A stretch of DNA of 5,535 nucleotides. Origin: an uncultured Clostridia bacterium (GTDB taxonomy: Bacteria > Bacillota > Clostridia > Oscillospirales > Acutalibacteraceae). The stretch lies in contig CALYNW010000083.1 of the NCBI GenBank assembly GCA_945224895.1, positions 1-5,535 of the forward strand, in the 5' to 3' direction. Below, one piece after another: positions 1 to 5,510 of the stretch; positions within the stretch are counted from its first letter, which is position 1, and every line of letters begins with the position of its first letter. The translations under genes were made by a program, and so were the position numbers. The notes beneath the pieces were generated by a model. It saw nothing but the letters and a program-made list of their open reading frames with translations. It was not told the DNA's origin and did not search any database.

Positions 1-1120
1 CCATTTCTCGTTTTTTAACAGGCCAACGCTCTCCCTTAAGCATACTTGTAACACAGCGAAACCACGCAAGCGGATACAGCCATTCAGTATCCGGATTTTG
101 CTTTACAGCTTCTTCCAAGGTTTCACATCCGAAATATCTTGTTAAAAATGCCTTTAGAATATACGTTACAGTAGCTGTAGGCATTTTATAGAAAGCATAA
201 TATTCCTCCTGCTCATCGGCAGCAAATTGCATTGAGAACAGAATACGGGAAATATCAAACATAGGTATTCCTGTGGAGAATTCGCCCATATCTATCAAAC
301 AGCATTCGCCGTTTTGAACCATAATATTATTTATATTGAGGTCTCCGTGTATACAGTTGGGATATTCGGGGACAAGGTCGAGAAAGCGGTGCAAATACTC
401 TCTTTCCTCCTCAGTAATTCCTGTAACATTTTTAATATCCGCTCTGTTAATTTCCTTGAATGTAGGCAGAGAGCCGTCTTCACATTTAACAGAATGGACC
501 TGACGACATACATCGGCGTACATATCAATATACTTTTCAAGATTTTCAGGCTCGCTTCGCATTAGCTCGCCCAGAGTTTTTGAATTAATCAGCTCGTAAA
601 TTACGCCTGTTCTGCCGTCTGATTCAACAATATCATAGGAAATGGCAGTAGGAATACCCATAACAAACGCTTTTTTGGACAAAGCCTTTTCGTTCTCGAT
701 TTCCTGCTTGCTGACCTTTGGATAGTAAAGCTTGATAATTGTTTCATCGTCTATACGGTAGCATTCGCCGCAGGCTCCCGCACCGATAATATCACAGCCC
801 TCCACACTTATTTGGCGTACAGCTGTACTGACATCCATAATTTCGGAAAATCCCGTAACATCTAAAACGCTTTTAACCTCTGAGTTTACGTTAATTATCT
901 TGAATGGAAGACTTTTACAGCGTTTTTTTGCCGCAAGGATAACACGAAGTCCAGCACTTGATATGTAATCAAGGCTTTCGGCATCAATAATTATACCGCC
1001 GTCTTCCTTTGGCTCTTCTGCAACGGCAACTTCAAATTCCTTTGCATTTGTCGATGTAACGCTTCCTTTCACGGAAACTAAAGCTACACCGTTTTCGTGA
1101 CGAATATTAATTTCCATCAT
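1..1120 (-). CDS. STAS domain fused to APH/choline-kinase-like phosphotransferase (3' end outside window)
   Basis: 373 codons are open from the ATG at 1120 to the left edge with no stop, so the C-terminus is missing. Residues 1 to about 100 are a STAS domain of the RsbV/SpoIIAA type, with LDYISSAGLRV at 50-60; by family analogy Ser55 is the phosphorylatable serine. Residues from about 105 form a protein-kinase-like phosphotransferase: glycine-rich loop GAGACGECYRI (113-123), ATP-binding Lys130 in TIIKLY, catalytic loop HGDLNINNIM (258-267; Asp260, Asn265), and metal-binding Asp277 in LIDMGEFSTG. All expected catalytic residues are present and the visible kinase part (about 270 residues) is close to full length. 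The fold is that of aminoglycoside, choline and homoserine kinases; the substrate cannot be read from sequence. The start overlaps the stop of the HD gene (ATGA), with AAGGAAGG 6 nt upstream, indicating translational coupling. A second ATG follows immediately and is an equally possible start. Inference: the STAS domain makes the kinase responsive to the HATPase kinase and PP2C phosphatase encoded upstream. Confidence 0.88.
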   Translation of the reverse strand, partial: MMEINIRHENGVALVSVKGSVTSTNAKEFEVAVAEEPKEDGGIIIDAESLDYISSAGLRVILAAKKRCKSLPFKIINVNSEVKSVLDVTGFSEIMDVSTAVRQISVEGCDIIGAGACGECYRIDDETIIKLYYPKVSKQEIENEKALSKKAFVMGIPTAISYDIVESDGRTGVIYELINSKTLGELMRSEPENLEKYIDMYADVCRQVHSVKCEDGSLPTFKEINRADIKNVTGITEEEREYLHRFLDLVPEYPNCIHGDLNINNIMVQNGECCLIDMGEFSTGIPMFDISRILFSMQFAADEQEEYYAFYKMPTATVTYILKAFLTRYFGCETLEEAVKQNPDTEWLYPLAWFRCVTSMLKGERWPVKKREM

Positions 1121-1659
1121 TCAATACCTTCCTTTTTAAAAATTCTATTTACAGAGTCTGTAAATTCTGAATACATCGGTAAATCTTCTATGGGAGCCAG
1201 CACTGAAGCAAGCCCACGATAAAACCATTCCTGCTTCTCCTTAGGTCGCTTAAACATATCCCATACATTATCTCCAAGCAGTTTTTTCTGCTTTTCAATA
1301 CTGCGCAGATTGCTCAGCTTATCGGCACAAATCAGCATTTTATACTGCCGAGAGTCTGACTGACGCAAGGATGTCAAAACAGCTTCCTTACGATTTTCCC
1401 AGCTTTGAGACTTATCCTCGCTGTCCAGCATAACAAGCTTAACCACCTCGGGGGGGAATTTTTCTGCCAGCTCATATTCCGATACGCTCCCATCCTCAAT
1501 GGTGTCATGCAGAAGCCCTGCACATATCAGCAGATCGTCGGCACCGTTTTGTGCAAGTATAAGTGCCGTTTCTACGGGATGGGAAATATACGGAGCACCG
1601 TCCTTTCGGAATTGTTCTTTATGTATATTTAAAGAAAATAAAAACGCTTCATTTATCAT
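1117..1659 (-). CDS. Small HD-domain hydrolase, RelA/SpoT-hydrolase (MESH1/SAH) type
   Basis: A 180-aa single-domain protein that aligns by eye with the hydrolase domain of RelA/SpoT enzymes. It shows HKEQFRKDG (13-21), PYISHP (23-28), LLHDTIEDG (49-57), an ExFxxxVxxLV segment (67-76), a DKS followed by RK (82-91), and ADKLSNLR (112-119). The expected metal ligands His27, His51, Asp52 and Asp113 and the catalytic Glu55-Asp56 pair are present. The length matches stand-alone small alarmone hydrolases (about 180 aa), and there is no synthetase, TGS or ACT domain. Known for the family: Mn-dependent removal of the 3'-pyrophosphate from (p)ppGpp, with some members acting on NADPH or other nucleotides; the substrate here is unproven. 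A stop codon (TAG) lies in frame 12 nt upstream, so the ATG at 1659 is the first possible; its ribosome binding site is weak (AGGT, 7 nt away). A 104-nt gap separates it from the anti-sigma gene, and its end overlaps the next gene by 4 nt. Confidence 0.87.
   Translation of the reverse strand: MINEAFLFSLNIHKEQFRKDGAPYISHPVETALILAQNGADDLLICAGLLHDTIEDGSVSEYELAEKFPPEVVKLVMLDSEDKSQSWENRKEAVLTSLRQSDSRQYKMLICADKLSNLRSIEKQKKLLGDNVWDMFKRPKEKQEWFYRGLASVLAPIEDLPMYSEFTDSVNRIFKKEGIE
1127..1134 (-). promoter_or_regulatory. Ribosome binding site AAGGAAGG of the STAS-kinase gene
   Basis: The site lies in the last codons of the HD gene, 6 nt before the first of two adjacent ATGs (1120) and 9 nt before the second (1117). 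Both spacings are workable, so the start is uncertain by one residue. Confidence 0.7.
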
Positions 1660-1763
1660 TATTGTTACCTAATCAAGTGAAATAAAGGATTTCAAGGGTT
1701 TCTCCGTGGATTTCACATCACAAAGATACTCTTTTGGCGAAAAGATTATTCATTTGAATTATC
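1660..1763 (-). other. 104-nt spacer inside the operon, with small repeats and a 26-codon open frame
   Basis: This is the only sizeable gap in an otherwise tightly packed operon. On the plus strand GGATTTCA occurs twice (1687-1694 and 1708-1715). TGAAAT/ATTTCA forms a 6-bp inverted repeat with a 5-nt loop (1678-1694), and TCTTTT/AAAAGA a 6-bp hairpin with a GGCG loop (1730-1745). Neither is followed by a T-run that would make a convincing terminator, and I see no good -35/-10 pair. On the minus strand, codons 1749-1672 are open between TGA (1752-1750) and TAG (1671-1669), with no ATG and no ribosome binding site; it may be a gene remnant, part of an interspersed repeat, or chance. Confidence 0.4.
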
Positions 1764-2171
1764 CTATATTTTCTTTTTGATTGTTAATATATTCTGTCCG
1801 TCCTTGTATTCATAGGAAATATCATCCATACTTTTCTTCACCAAATAAATTCCGAGACCGCCGATTTCTCTTTCCTCTGCCGAAAGTGTAATATTGGGGT
1901 CTTCTTTTTTCAGCGGATCGTACGGAACACCGTTATCAATAAATGTGATGATGACAGTGATTGGACTGTCTGTTACCTCAACTCTTACCGTAACAGGTCC
2001 CACATCCGGATTGTAGGCATATTGTGCTATATTTCCAAACAACTCATCAATGGCAATATCAATCTGCGTTTTACTTTTAATAGGACAATCAAACGCTTCG
2101 AGCTGTTCGTTTACAAAGGCTATGACTGCTTCAATATTTTCAATGGTTGCGTCAATCATTAATTCTTTCAT
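1764..2171 (-). CDS. Anti-sigma-factor-type serine kinase, RsbW/SpoIIAB-like HATPase
   Basis: A 135-aa GHKL-type ATPase (HATPase_c_2). The N box IDELFGNIAQYAY (41-53) carries the catalytic Glu43 and Mg-binding Asn47, the G1 box is IDNGVPYDP (78-86) and the G2 box is GGLGIYLVKKSMD (104-116). The length fits RsbW/SpoIIAB proteins (about 135-160 aa). Known role: such kinases bind a sigma factor or another partner, and phosphorylate a STAS antagonist on serine to release themselves from it. Here the likely substrate is the STAS protein at 4626-4922, and possibly the STAS domain fused to the kinase downstream. The start is set by a strong GGAGG 8 nt before the ATG at 2171; a second in-frame ATG (2159) has only a weak GAAAG upstream. 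The gene overlaps the phosphatase gene by 20 nt, a sign of coupled translation. Whether it controls a sigma factor is open, since none is encoded in the window. Confidence 0.92.
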   Translation of the reverse strand: MKELMIDATIENIEAVIAFVNEQLEAFDCPIKSKTQIDIAIDELFGNIAQYAYNPDVGPVTVRVEVTDSPITVIITFIDNGVPYDPLKKEDPNITLSAEEREIGGLGIYLVKKSMDDISYEYKDGQNILTIKKKI

Positions 2172-4599
2172 CAGATGTTCCTCCGTTATATCTAAAATAC
2201 AGCATAGTTATATCATCAAACTGCGGTGCGTCGCCGACAAAGCTGTCCACATCTGCCTTTACTGCTCTGCAAATCGAATCTGCCGGTGCTCCGTTTAGTG
2301 TGTTCATAAAATCAAGCAAACGGTCTTCCCCGTACAAGCGGTTGTTTGCGTCGGTTGCCTCTGTCACACCGTCTGTATAAAGGAATATTTCATCGCCGGG
2401 GTTAAGCATTAATTTGTTCTTTCTGTAACGAATTCCCTCCATTCCTGCCAATACAAAGCCTGCACGGGATTTCAGATATTCAAAGCTTCCGTCCTTGTGC
2501 CGAACGAGTGGAGGATTGTGACCGGCATTTGCAAATTCAACAAGCCCTGTTTTTAAATCAATAATACCCATCCAAGCCGTTACAAACATAGCTGCGTCAT
2601 TATTTTCACAAAGCTTCTCATTTGCGTTTGTAAACACATCATCGACGTCTTTGCCTGCTTCTGCAAAGCCCTTCAGCAGGGTTTTTGCAGTCATCATAAA
2701 CATAGCGGCAGGAATACCCTTACCCGAAACATCGGCAATCAAAAATGCTAACCTATCATCACCGACAAAATAGAAATCGTAAAAATCTCCGCCAACCTCC
2801 TTTGCGGTATCCATTGTGGCGAAAATATCAAATTCCGTTTTGTTTGGGAAGGGCGGAAATATGCTTGGCAAGGCAGAATGCTGTATAGCTTTTGCAAATT
2901 CAAGCTCCTTATCAATTCGTGCCTCAGCCTCGTCGATATAACGCTTCAGTGTGTCGACGGTTGAATTAATGTCATCGGATAGAGAAGCAAACTCTTCATT
3001 TGAACGAACATCAACAACTACATTCAAATCACCGTTGGTTATTTTTGAAAGAAGCATATTGATTTTTCCGATGTTGTCTACAATCAATTTTTTAATCAAA
3101 AAATATACAAGCACAAAGAGCATTCCGAATACGACGAACTCCATAAATACCGTTACATATACTGAAATATCCCTTGAAAATACTGCTTCACTTAACGGCA
3201 AAGCCGCAATAATATAATATCCCTCGGAAATAACATACATACAGTAGCATTCAACGCCGTAAACCTTTGAAACAAACATTTCGCCTTGCTCTGTTTTTTC
3301 TGTATCCAGCTTGATTCCTATTAAGGAAAGATTGTTTCCCTCGTCATAATACTGTCCGCTTACTATTCGCTGGTTTTCATCAGCAATGATGATACCGCCG
3401 TCTTCACCGACATGACGGTTGTGTGTTGCTCCGACAACCTGACCGTCAATATCCCTTTGGAAGCGTTCAGCATCATAAGCCACCTGAACAAAGCCACCGC
3501 TATCAAGTGCAACACCTGCATATTTACGCATAATTTCCGAATTTGATGATGTGGACTGATAACTCTGCACAAATTCTTTTTTATAATTTTCAAGCAATGA
3601 AAGAAATTCGGCTGATTGCTTGCCACCTCGCATATTGTAGTTAAGAAAATCGGGAAAGGTTGATGCAACGATTATTCCTCGTTCATCAATAATATTTATC
3701 TCTGCGATGTCATATTTTTCGCCTAACCTCAAAAGCTCCTCATCGCTTACGTTTCCTCTATTATTAATTTCATCTGCTATTTTGTGAGTGATTGATAAAA
3801 GATTTTCGTCGGAAGCCTCAACAATATCCTGCCTAACATCATCAATATTAAGGCTGATAATACTTGCTGCATCACTTTCGGAAAGCCTTGTTTGAAGTGT
3901 CCAAGAGAAAACTGTTGTGCAAAGAAATCCTAAAACAACACATACCAACAGCCAGCGCTGAAAGGTTTGAGATATATTTTTTAAATCCTTTTTACCTTCC
4001 TGCCTTCTTCTGCCGATAAGAGAAATAAAAAGCACTGACAGCATAACAGAGATACCGTTTATGCTTATCATCGGCAAGGAGCAAATCTTTACAAAGGAGA
4101 ATGCTACATGGACATCGGACATATTTGTCAGGAAAATCATCAGCATATGGATAACTTCCATTATCATACTGATAGCAAGACCGTAGTACCATGACGGCTT
4201 TTTGTTATCAAACATAAATTTACGCAGAAGTGCCGCAATAACACCGGCGAGAACAGTTGAAACCGAACAAGCCAAACGTGTATATTCACCTGCACCCCAC
4301 AATACTGCAAACCAACGCTCAATACCGCCGATTATACCGGCAATGATGCCGGCAGGTCCTCCGAAAATAAGACCGGCACAAAGGGGCGCACTGTCACGAA
4401 CATTAACGGTTGCACCGTCAACATTAACGCCAAATTCCGTTGCACATATTGCCAAAACTCCAAAAACAACACCTATAATCAACTGCTTAGGAAAATACTT
4501 CATTTTTCCAAAGGCAGTTTTTTTATCTAATATGTAGAGTAATACTGATGTAATAACAGGAAATATTGCAATTACTGCAAGCTTTAAGAAAACAGTCAT
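2152..4599 (-). CDS. Membrane receptor PP2C phosphatase: LytS-type 5TM, Cache-like sensor, HAMP, SpoIIE domain
   Basis: An 815-aa inner-membrane signalling phosphatase. Residues 1 to about 197 form a multi-helix module resembling 5TM-5TMR_LYT, with NVRDSAP (66-72), AGLIFGGPAG (75-84), GGIERW (91-96) and GEYTRLAC (104-111). A further membrane helix (about 216-234) is followed by an extracytoplasmic region of about 245 residues, Cache-like by its INIIDERGIIVAST (301-314) and GGIIIADENQRIVSG (401-415) segments. A membrane helix (481-502), a HAMP domain (about 503-557) and a short helical linker lead to a SpoIIE/RsbU-type PP2C domain (about 566-805). Its metal-site motifs are intact: EVGGDFYD (601-608), IADVSGKGIPAAMF (621-634), ANAGHNPPL (690-698), FLYTDGVTEA (739-748) and QFDDITML (793-800). 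Known role of the catalytic family: dephosphorylating STAS anti-sigma antagonists. GGAG lies 9 nt before the ATG, and only 26 nt separate it from the STAS gene. The ligand is unknown. Confidence 0.93.
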   Translation of the reverse strand: MTVFLKLAVIAIFPVITSVLLYILDKKTAFGKMKYFPKQLIIGVVFGVLAICATEFGVNVDGATVNVRDSAPLCAGLIFGGPAGIIAGIIGGIERWFAVLWGAGEYTRLACSVSTVLAGVIAALLRKFMFDNKKPSWYYGLAISMIMEVIHMLMIFLTNMSDVHVAFSFVKICSLPMISINGISVMLSVLFISLIGRRRQEGKKDLKNISQTFQRWLLVCVVLGFLCTTVFSWTLQTRLSESDAASIISLNIDDVRQDIVEASDENLLSITHKIADEINNRGNVSDEELLRLGEKYDIAEINIIDERGIIVASTFPDFLNYNMRGGKQSAEFLSLLENYKKEFVQSYQSTSSNSEIMRKYAGVALDSGGFVQVAYDAERFQRDIDGQVVGATHNRHVGEDGGIIIADENQRIVSGQYYDEGNNLSLIGIKLDTEKTEQGEMFVSKVYGVECYCMYVISEGYYIIAALPLSEAVFSRDISVYVTVFMEFVVFGMLFVLVYFLIKKLIVDNIGKINMLLSKITNGDLNVVVDVRSNEEFASLSDDINSTVDTLKRYIDEAEARIDKELEFAKAIQHSALPSIFPPFPNKTEFDIFATMDTAKEVGGDFYDFYFVGDDRLAFLIADVSGKGIPAAMFMMTAKTLLKGFAEAGKDVDDVFTNANEKLCENNDAAMFVTAWMGIIDLKTGLVEFANAGHNPPLVRHKDGSFEYLKSRAGFVLAGMEGIRYRKNKLMLNPGDEIFLYTDGVTEATDANNRLYGEDRLLDFMNTLNGAPADSICRAVKADVDSFVGDAPQFDDITMLYFRYNGGTSDERIND
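2180..2184 (-). promoter_or_regulatory. Ribosome binding site GGAGG of the anti-sigma kinase gene
   Basis: GGAGG lies 8 nt before the ATG at 2171-2169, inside the 3' end of the phosphatase gene. It supports the longer start, which creates the 20-nt gene overlap, over the internal ATG at 2159. Confidence 0.85.
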
Positions 4600-4625
4600 C
4601 TCTCTTTTCTCCGTTCAAATGATGA

Positions 4626-4922
4626 TTATTCTATTGTGAGTATGTCAACAAATCCTGTCATTTCAAATACTTCCATAATCGTATCATTTACGTTTTTAAG
4701 AACCATATTTCCCTGCTTATTCATTATCTTTTGTGTCGAAAGCAGAACACGCAACCCTGCCGATGACAGGTATTCCAGCTTGGAAAAATCCATTGACAAC
4801 TCTGTAATTCCGTTTATATTTTGACTTATTTCGGCTTCTAACTGAGGAGCTGTCGTTGTGTCAAGTCTTCCTATCAAATTCAAGCACAGTGTACTTCCTT
4901 CAGCAGTCTTTTCAATGGTCAT
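4626..4922 (-). CDS. STAS-domain anti-sigma-factor antagonist, RsbV/SpoIIAA-like
   Basis: A 98-aa single-domain STAS protein, the usual length for RsbV/SpoIIAA. It has the typical opening GRLDTTTAPQLE (18-29) and the phosphosite loop LEYLSSAGLRVLL (49-61); by analogy with SpoIIAA, Ser54 is the serine phosphorylated by the cognate kinase. The C-terminal helix begins at NVNDTIMEVFEMTGF, as in the family. Known role: the unphosphorylated form binds the HATPase kinase and frees its partner, phosphorylation turns it off, and a SpoIIE-type phosphatase resets it. Kinase and phosphatase are both in this operon. A TTG six bases upstream in frame is possible, but GGGAGG would then sit only 2 nt away; it is 8 nt from the ATG at 4922, so I chose the ATG. 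First gene of the operon. Confidence 0.93.
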   Translation of the reverse strand: MTIEKTAEGSTLCLNLIGRLDTTTAPQLEAEISQNINGITELSMDFSKLEYLSSAGLRVLLSTQKIMNKQGNMVLKNVNDTIMEVFEMTGFVDILTIE

Positions 4923-5061
4923 AACCAAATCCTCCCAATATTTTTATTTTTGTTATTAATCGGTATTAAACCTCATAACGTTCAATAAATGCAACATCTT
5001 CTGCCGGAAATTTCTTTTACATTTCCTGATTTAATCTGTTAAACGATATTACATGATATAC
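4923..5061 (-). promoter_or_regulatory. 5' leader of the operon, about 140 nt
   Basis: The stretch between the predicted transcription start and the first ATG is long for this operon style. It holds one small hairpin, GGAAAT (5026-5021) pairing with ATTTCC (5011-5006) across 9 nt, and no T-run after it. I recognise no riboswitch, T-box or attenuator. The leader is otherwise AT-rich up to the GGGAGG site. Confidence 0.4.
4931..4936 (-). promoter_or_regulatory. Ribosome binding site GGGAGG of the STAS gene
   Basis: GGGAGG ends 8 nt before the ATG at 4922-4920. It decides between that ATG and the in-frame TTG at 4928-4926, which would be too close (2 nt). Confidence 0.85.
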
Positions 5062-5067
5062 ACAAAT

Positions 5068-5096
5068 ATAATATCATAATATTTTAAGTTTGTAAA
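5068..5096 (-). promoter_or_regulatory. Predicted sigma-A promoter of the partner-switching operon
   Basis: On the minus strand TTTACA (5096-5091) and TATTAT (5073-5068) each match 5 of 6 consensus bases and are separated by exactly 17 bp. A TG dinucleotide one base before the -10 makes it an extended -10. Transcription would start near 5061. It lies downstream of the terminator at 5197-5235, so the operon appears to have its own promoter. Not tested; the surrounding AT-rich sequence raises the chance of accidental matches. Confidence 0.65.
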
Positions 5097-5098
5097 TG

Positions 5099-5191
5099 GA
5101 GATACGACTAATTGATGTTAATACGCAGAATGGTTTTAAAATATGTAAAAATGCAGGATTTTTGAGAATTTGTATATTGACAACTCCACCG
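5099..5191. other. Spacer with nothing recognised
   Basis: This sequence between the terminator and the operon promoter is AT-rich and stop-rich on both strands. I see no gene, repeat or clear regulatory site in it. Together with the leader it makes a gene-free stretch of about 270 nt. Confidence 0.5.
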
Positions 5192-5196
5192 AAAAG

Positions 5197-5235
5197 AAAC
5201 AGACTGTCTCATAAAATTTGTGAGGCAGTCTGTTT
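5197..5235 (-). terminator. Intrinsic terminator after the zinc-ribbon gene
   Basis: Two 15-nt arms (5197-5211 and 5221-5235) pair along their whole length with one G-T wobble, closing a 9-nt loop. Read on the minus strand the stem is followed by TTTCTTTTC; on the plus strand by TTTTA, so it might work both ways. It begins 2 nt after the shifted-frame stop of the zinc-ribbon gene (5240-5238), which supports the minus-strand reading. It would separate that gene from the operon at 4922. Confidence 0.85.
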
Positions 5236-5237
5236 TA

Positions 5238-5422
5238 TCATATTAAATTATTAAGAGTAAGGCTTAATATTGTTGTGTATCTACATAGTATTCCGATATC
5301 GTTAGCATTATAGTCTGAATTGATGCTTTGAACGACATAATTTGAATTATCTGCTTTATTTCCGCAAACATTGCAAAACATTGCACTGTCAACAAGCTGG
5401 CACCACACTTACTGCAAAACAT
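5238..5422 (-). pseudogene. Frameshifted small double-CxxC zinc-ribbon protein
   Basis: From the ATG at 5422 (GAGG 7 nt upstream) the frame reads MFCSKCGA, then continues as unrelated sequence and stops at 5266-5264 after 52 codons. In the -1 frame from about 5399 the sequence reads QLVDSAMFCNVCGNKADNS and stays open to TGA at 5240-5238. Joined, the two halves give the standard pattern of a bacterial N-terminal zinc ribbon, CxxC, 12 residues, CxxC, with both knuckles reading MFCxxCG. One missing base near 5399-5401 (GCCAG for GCCCAG) would explain the break. The restored product would be about 61 aa; the part after the second knuckle is not recognisable and may itself be a truncated remnant. 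Promoter, ribosome binding site and terminator are all intact. I see no canonical slippery heptamer, so programmed -1 frameshifting is unlikely; a sequencing error is possible. Such ribbons often sit at the start of membrane or regulatory proteins, but no function can be assigned. Confidence 0.72.
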
Positions 5423-5469
5423 AATAATTCCTCTTTCTTATTTTTTTAAAGTTTTTTAACCTTAATCAT

Positions 5470-5498
5470 ATTATAAATTCACACTATTTTGCTGTCAA
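5470..5498 (-). promoter_or_regulatory. Full-consensus sigma-A promoter upstream of the zinc-ribbon gene
   Basis: On the minus strand TTGACA (5498-5493) and TATAAT (5475-5470) match the consensus at all 12 positions with a 17-bp spacer. Transcription would begin near 5463, leaving a 5' leader of about 40 nt before the ATG at 5422. Confidence 0.88.
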
Positions 5499-5510
5499 TT
5501 CTCTGACAGC
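5491..5510. repeat. Perfect 7-bp inverted repeat over the -35 box (possible operator)
   Basis: GCTGTCA (5491-5497) and TGACAGC (5504-5510) are perfect inverted arms around a 6-nt centre. One arm covers five of the six -35 bases. Neither strand has a T-run next to it, so it is not a good terminator. The position suits a repressor site, but no regulator is known. Confidence 0.5.

Noticed and set aside
1730..1745. TCTTTT-GGCG-AAAAGA hairpin as a terminator after the anti-sigma kinase gene
   Set aside because: The stem is 6 A/T-rich pairs and is not followed by a T-run on the minus strand.
3363..3668. Minus-strand 101-codon frame inside the phosphatase gene
   Set aside because: It is out of frame within the sensor region of a fully supported gene and shows no recognisable motif.
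4202..4537. Plus-strand 111-codon open frame
   Set aside because: It lies wholly opposite the conserved 5TM region of the phosphatase, has no family features, and is a coding shadow; the same holds for the other plus-strand frames at 314-565, 1405-1632, 2050-2380, 2951-3217 and 4636-4824.
4977..5017. Short open stretch in the operon leader (minus strand) that reads KKFPAEDVAFIERYEV
   Set aside because: Only 16 codons, preceded directly by an in-frame TAA, with no start codon or ribosome binding site; chance is the simplest explanation.
5390..5401. Programmed -1 frameshift in the zinc-ribbon gene
   Set aside because: No X-XXY-YYZ slippery heptamer is present near the shift (GCCAGCTTGTTG) and no clear downstream stimulatory structure is seen; a one-base loss explains it more simply.
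5491..5510. Inverted repeat as a terminator of a gene right of the window
   Set aside because: No T-run follows on either strand and the repeat is embedded in a perfect promoter.
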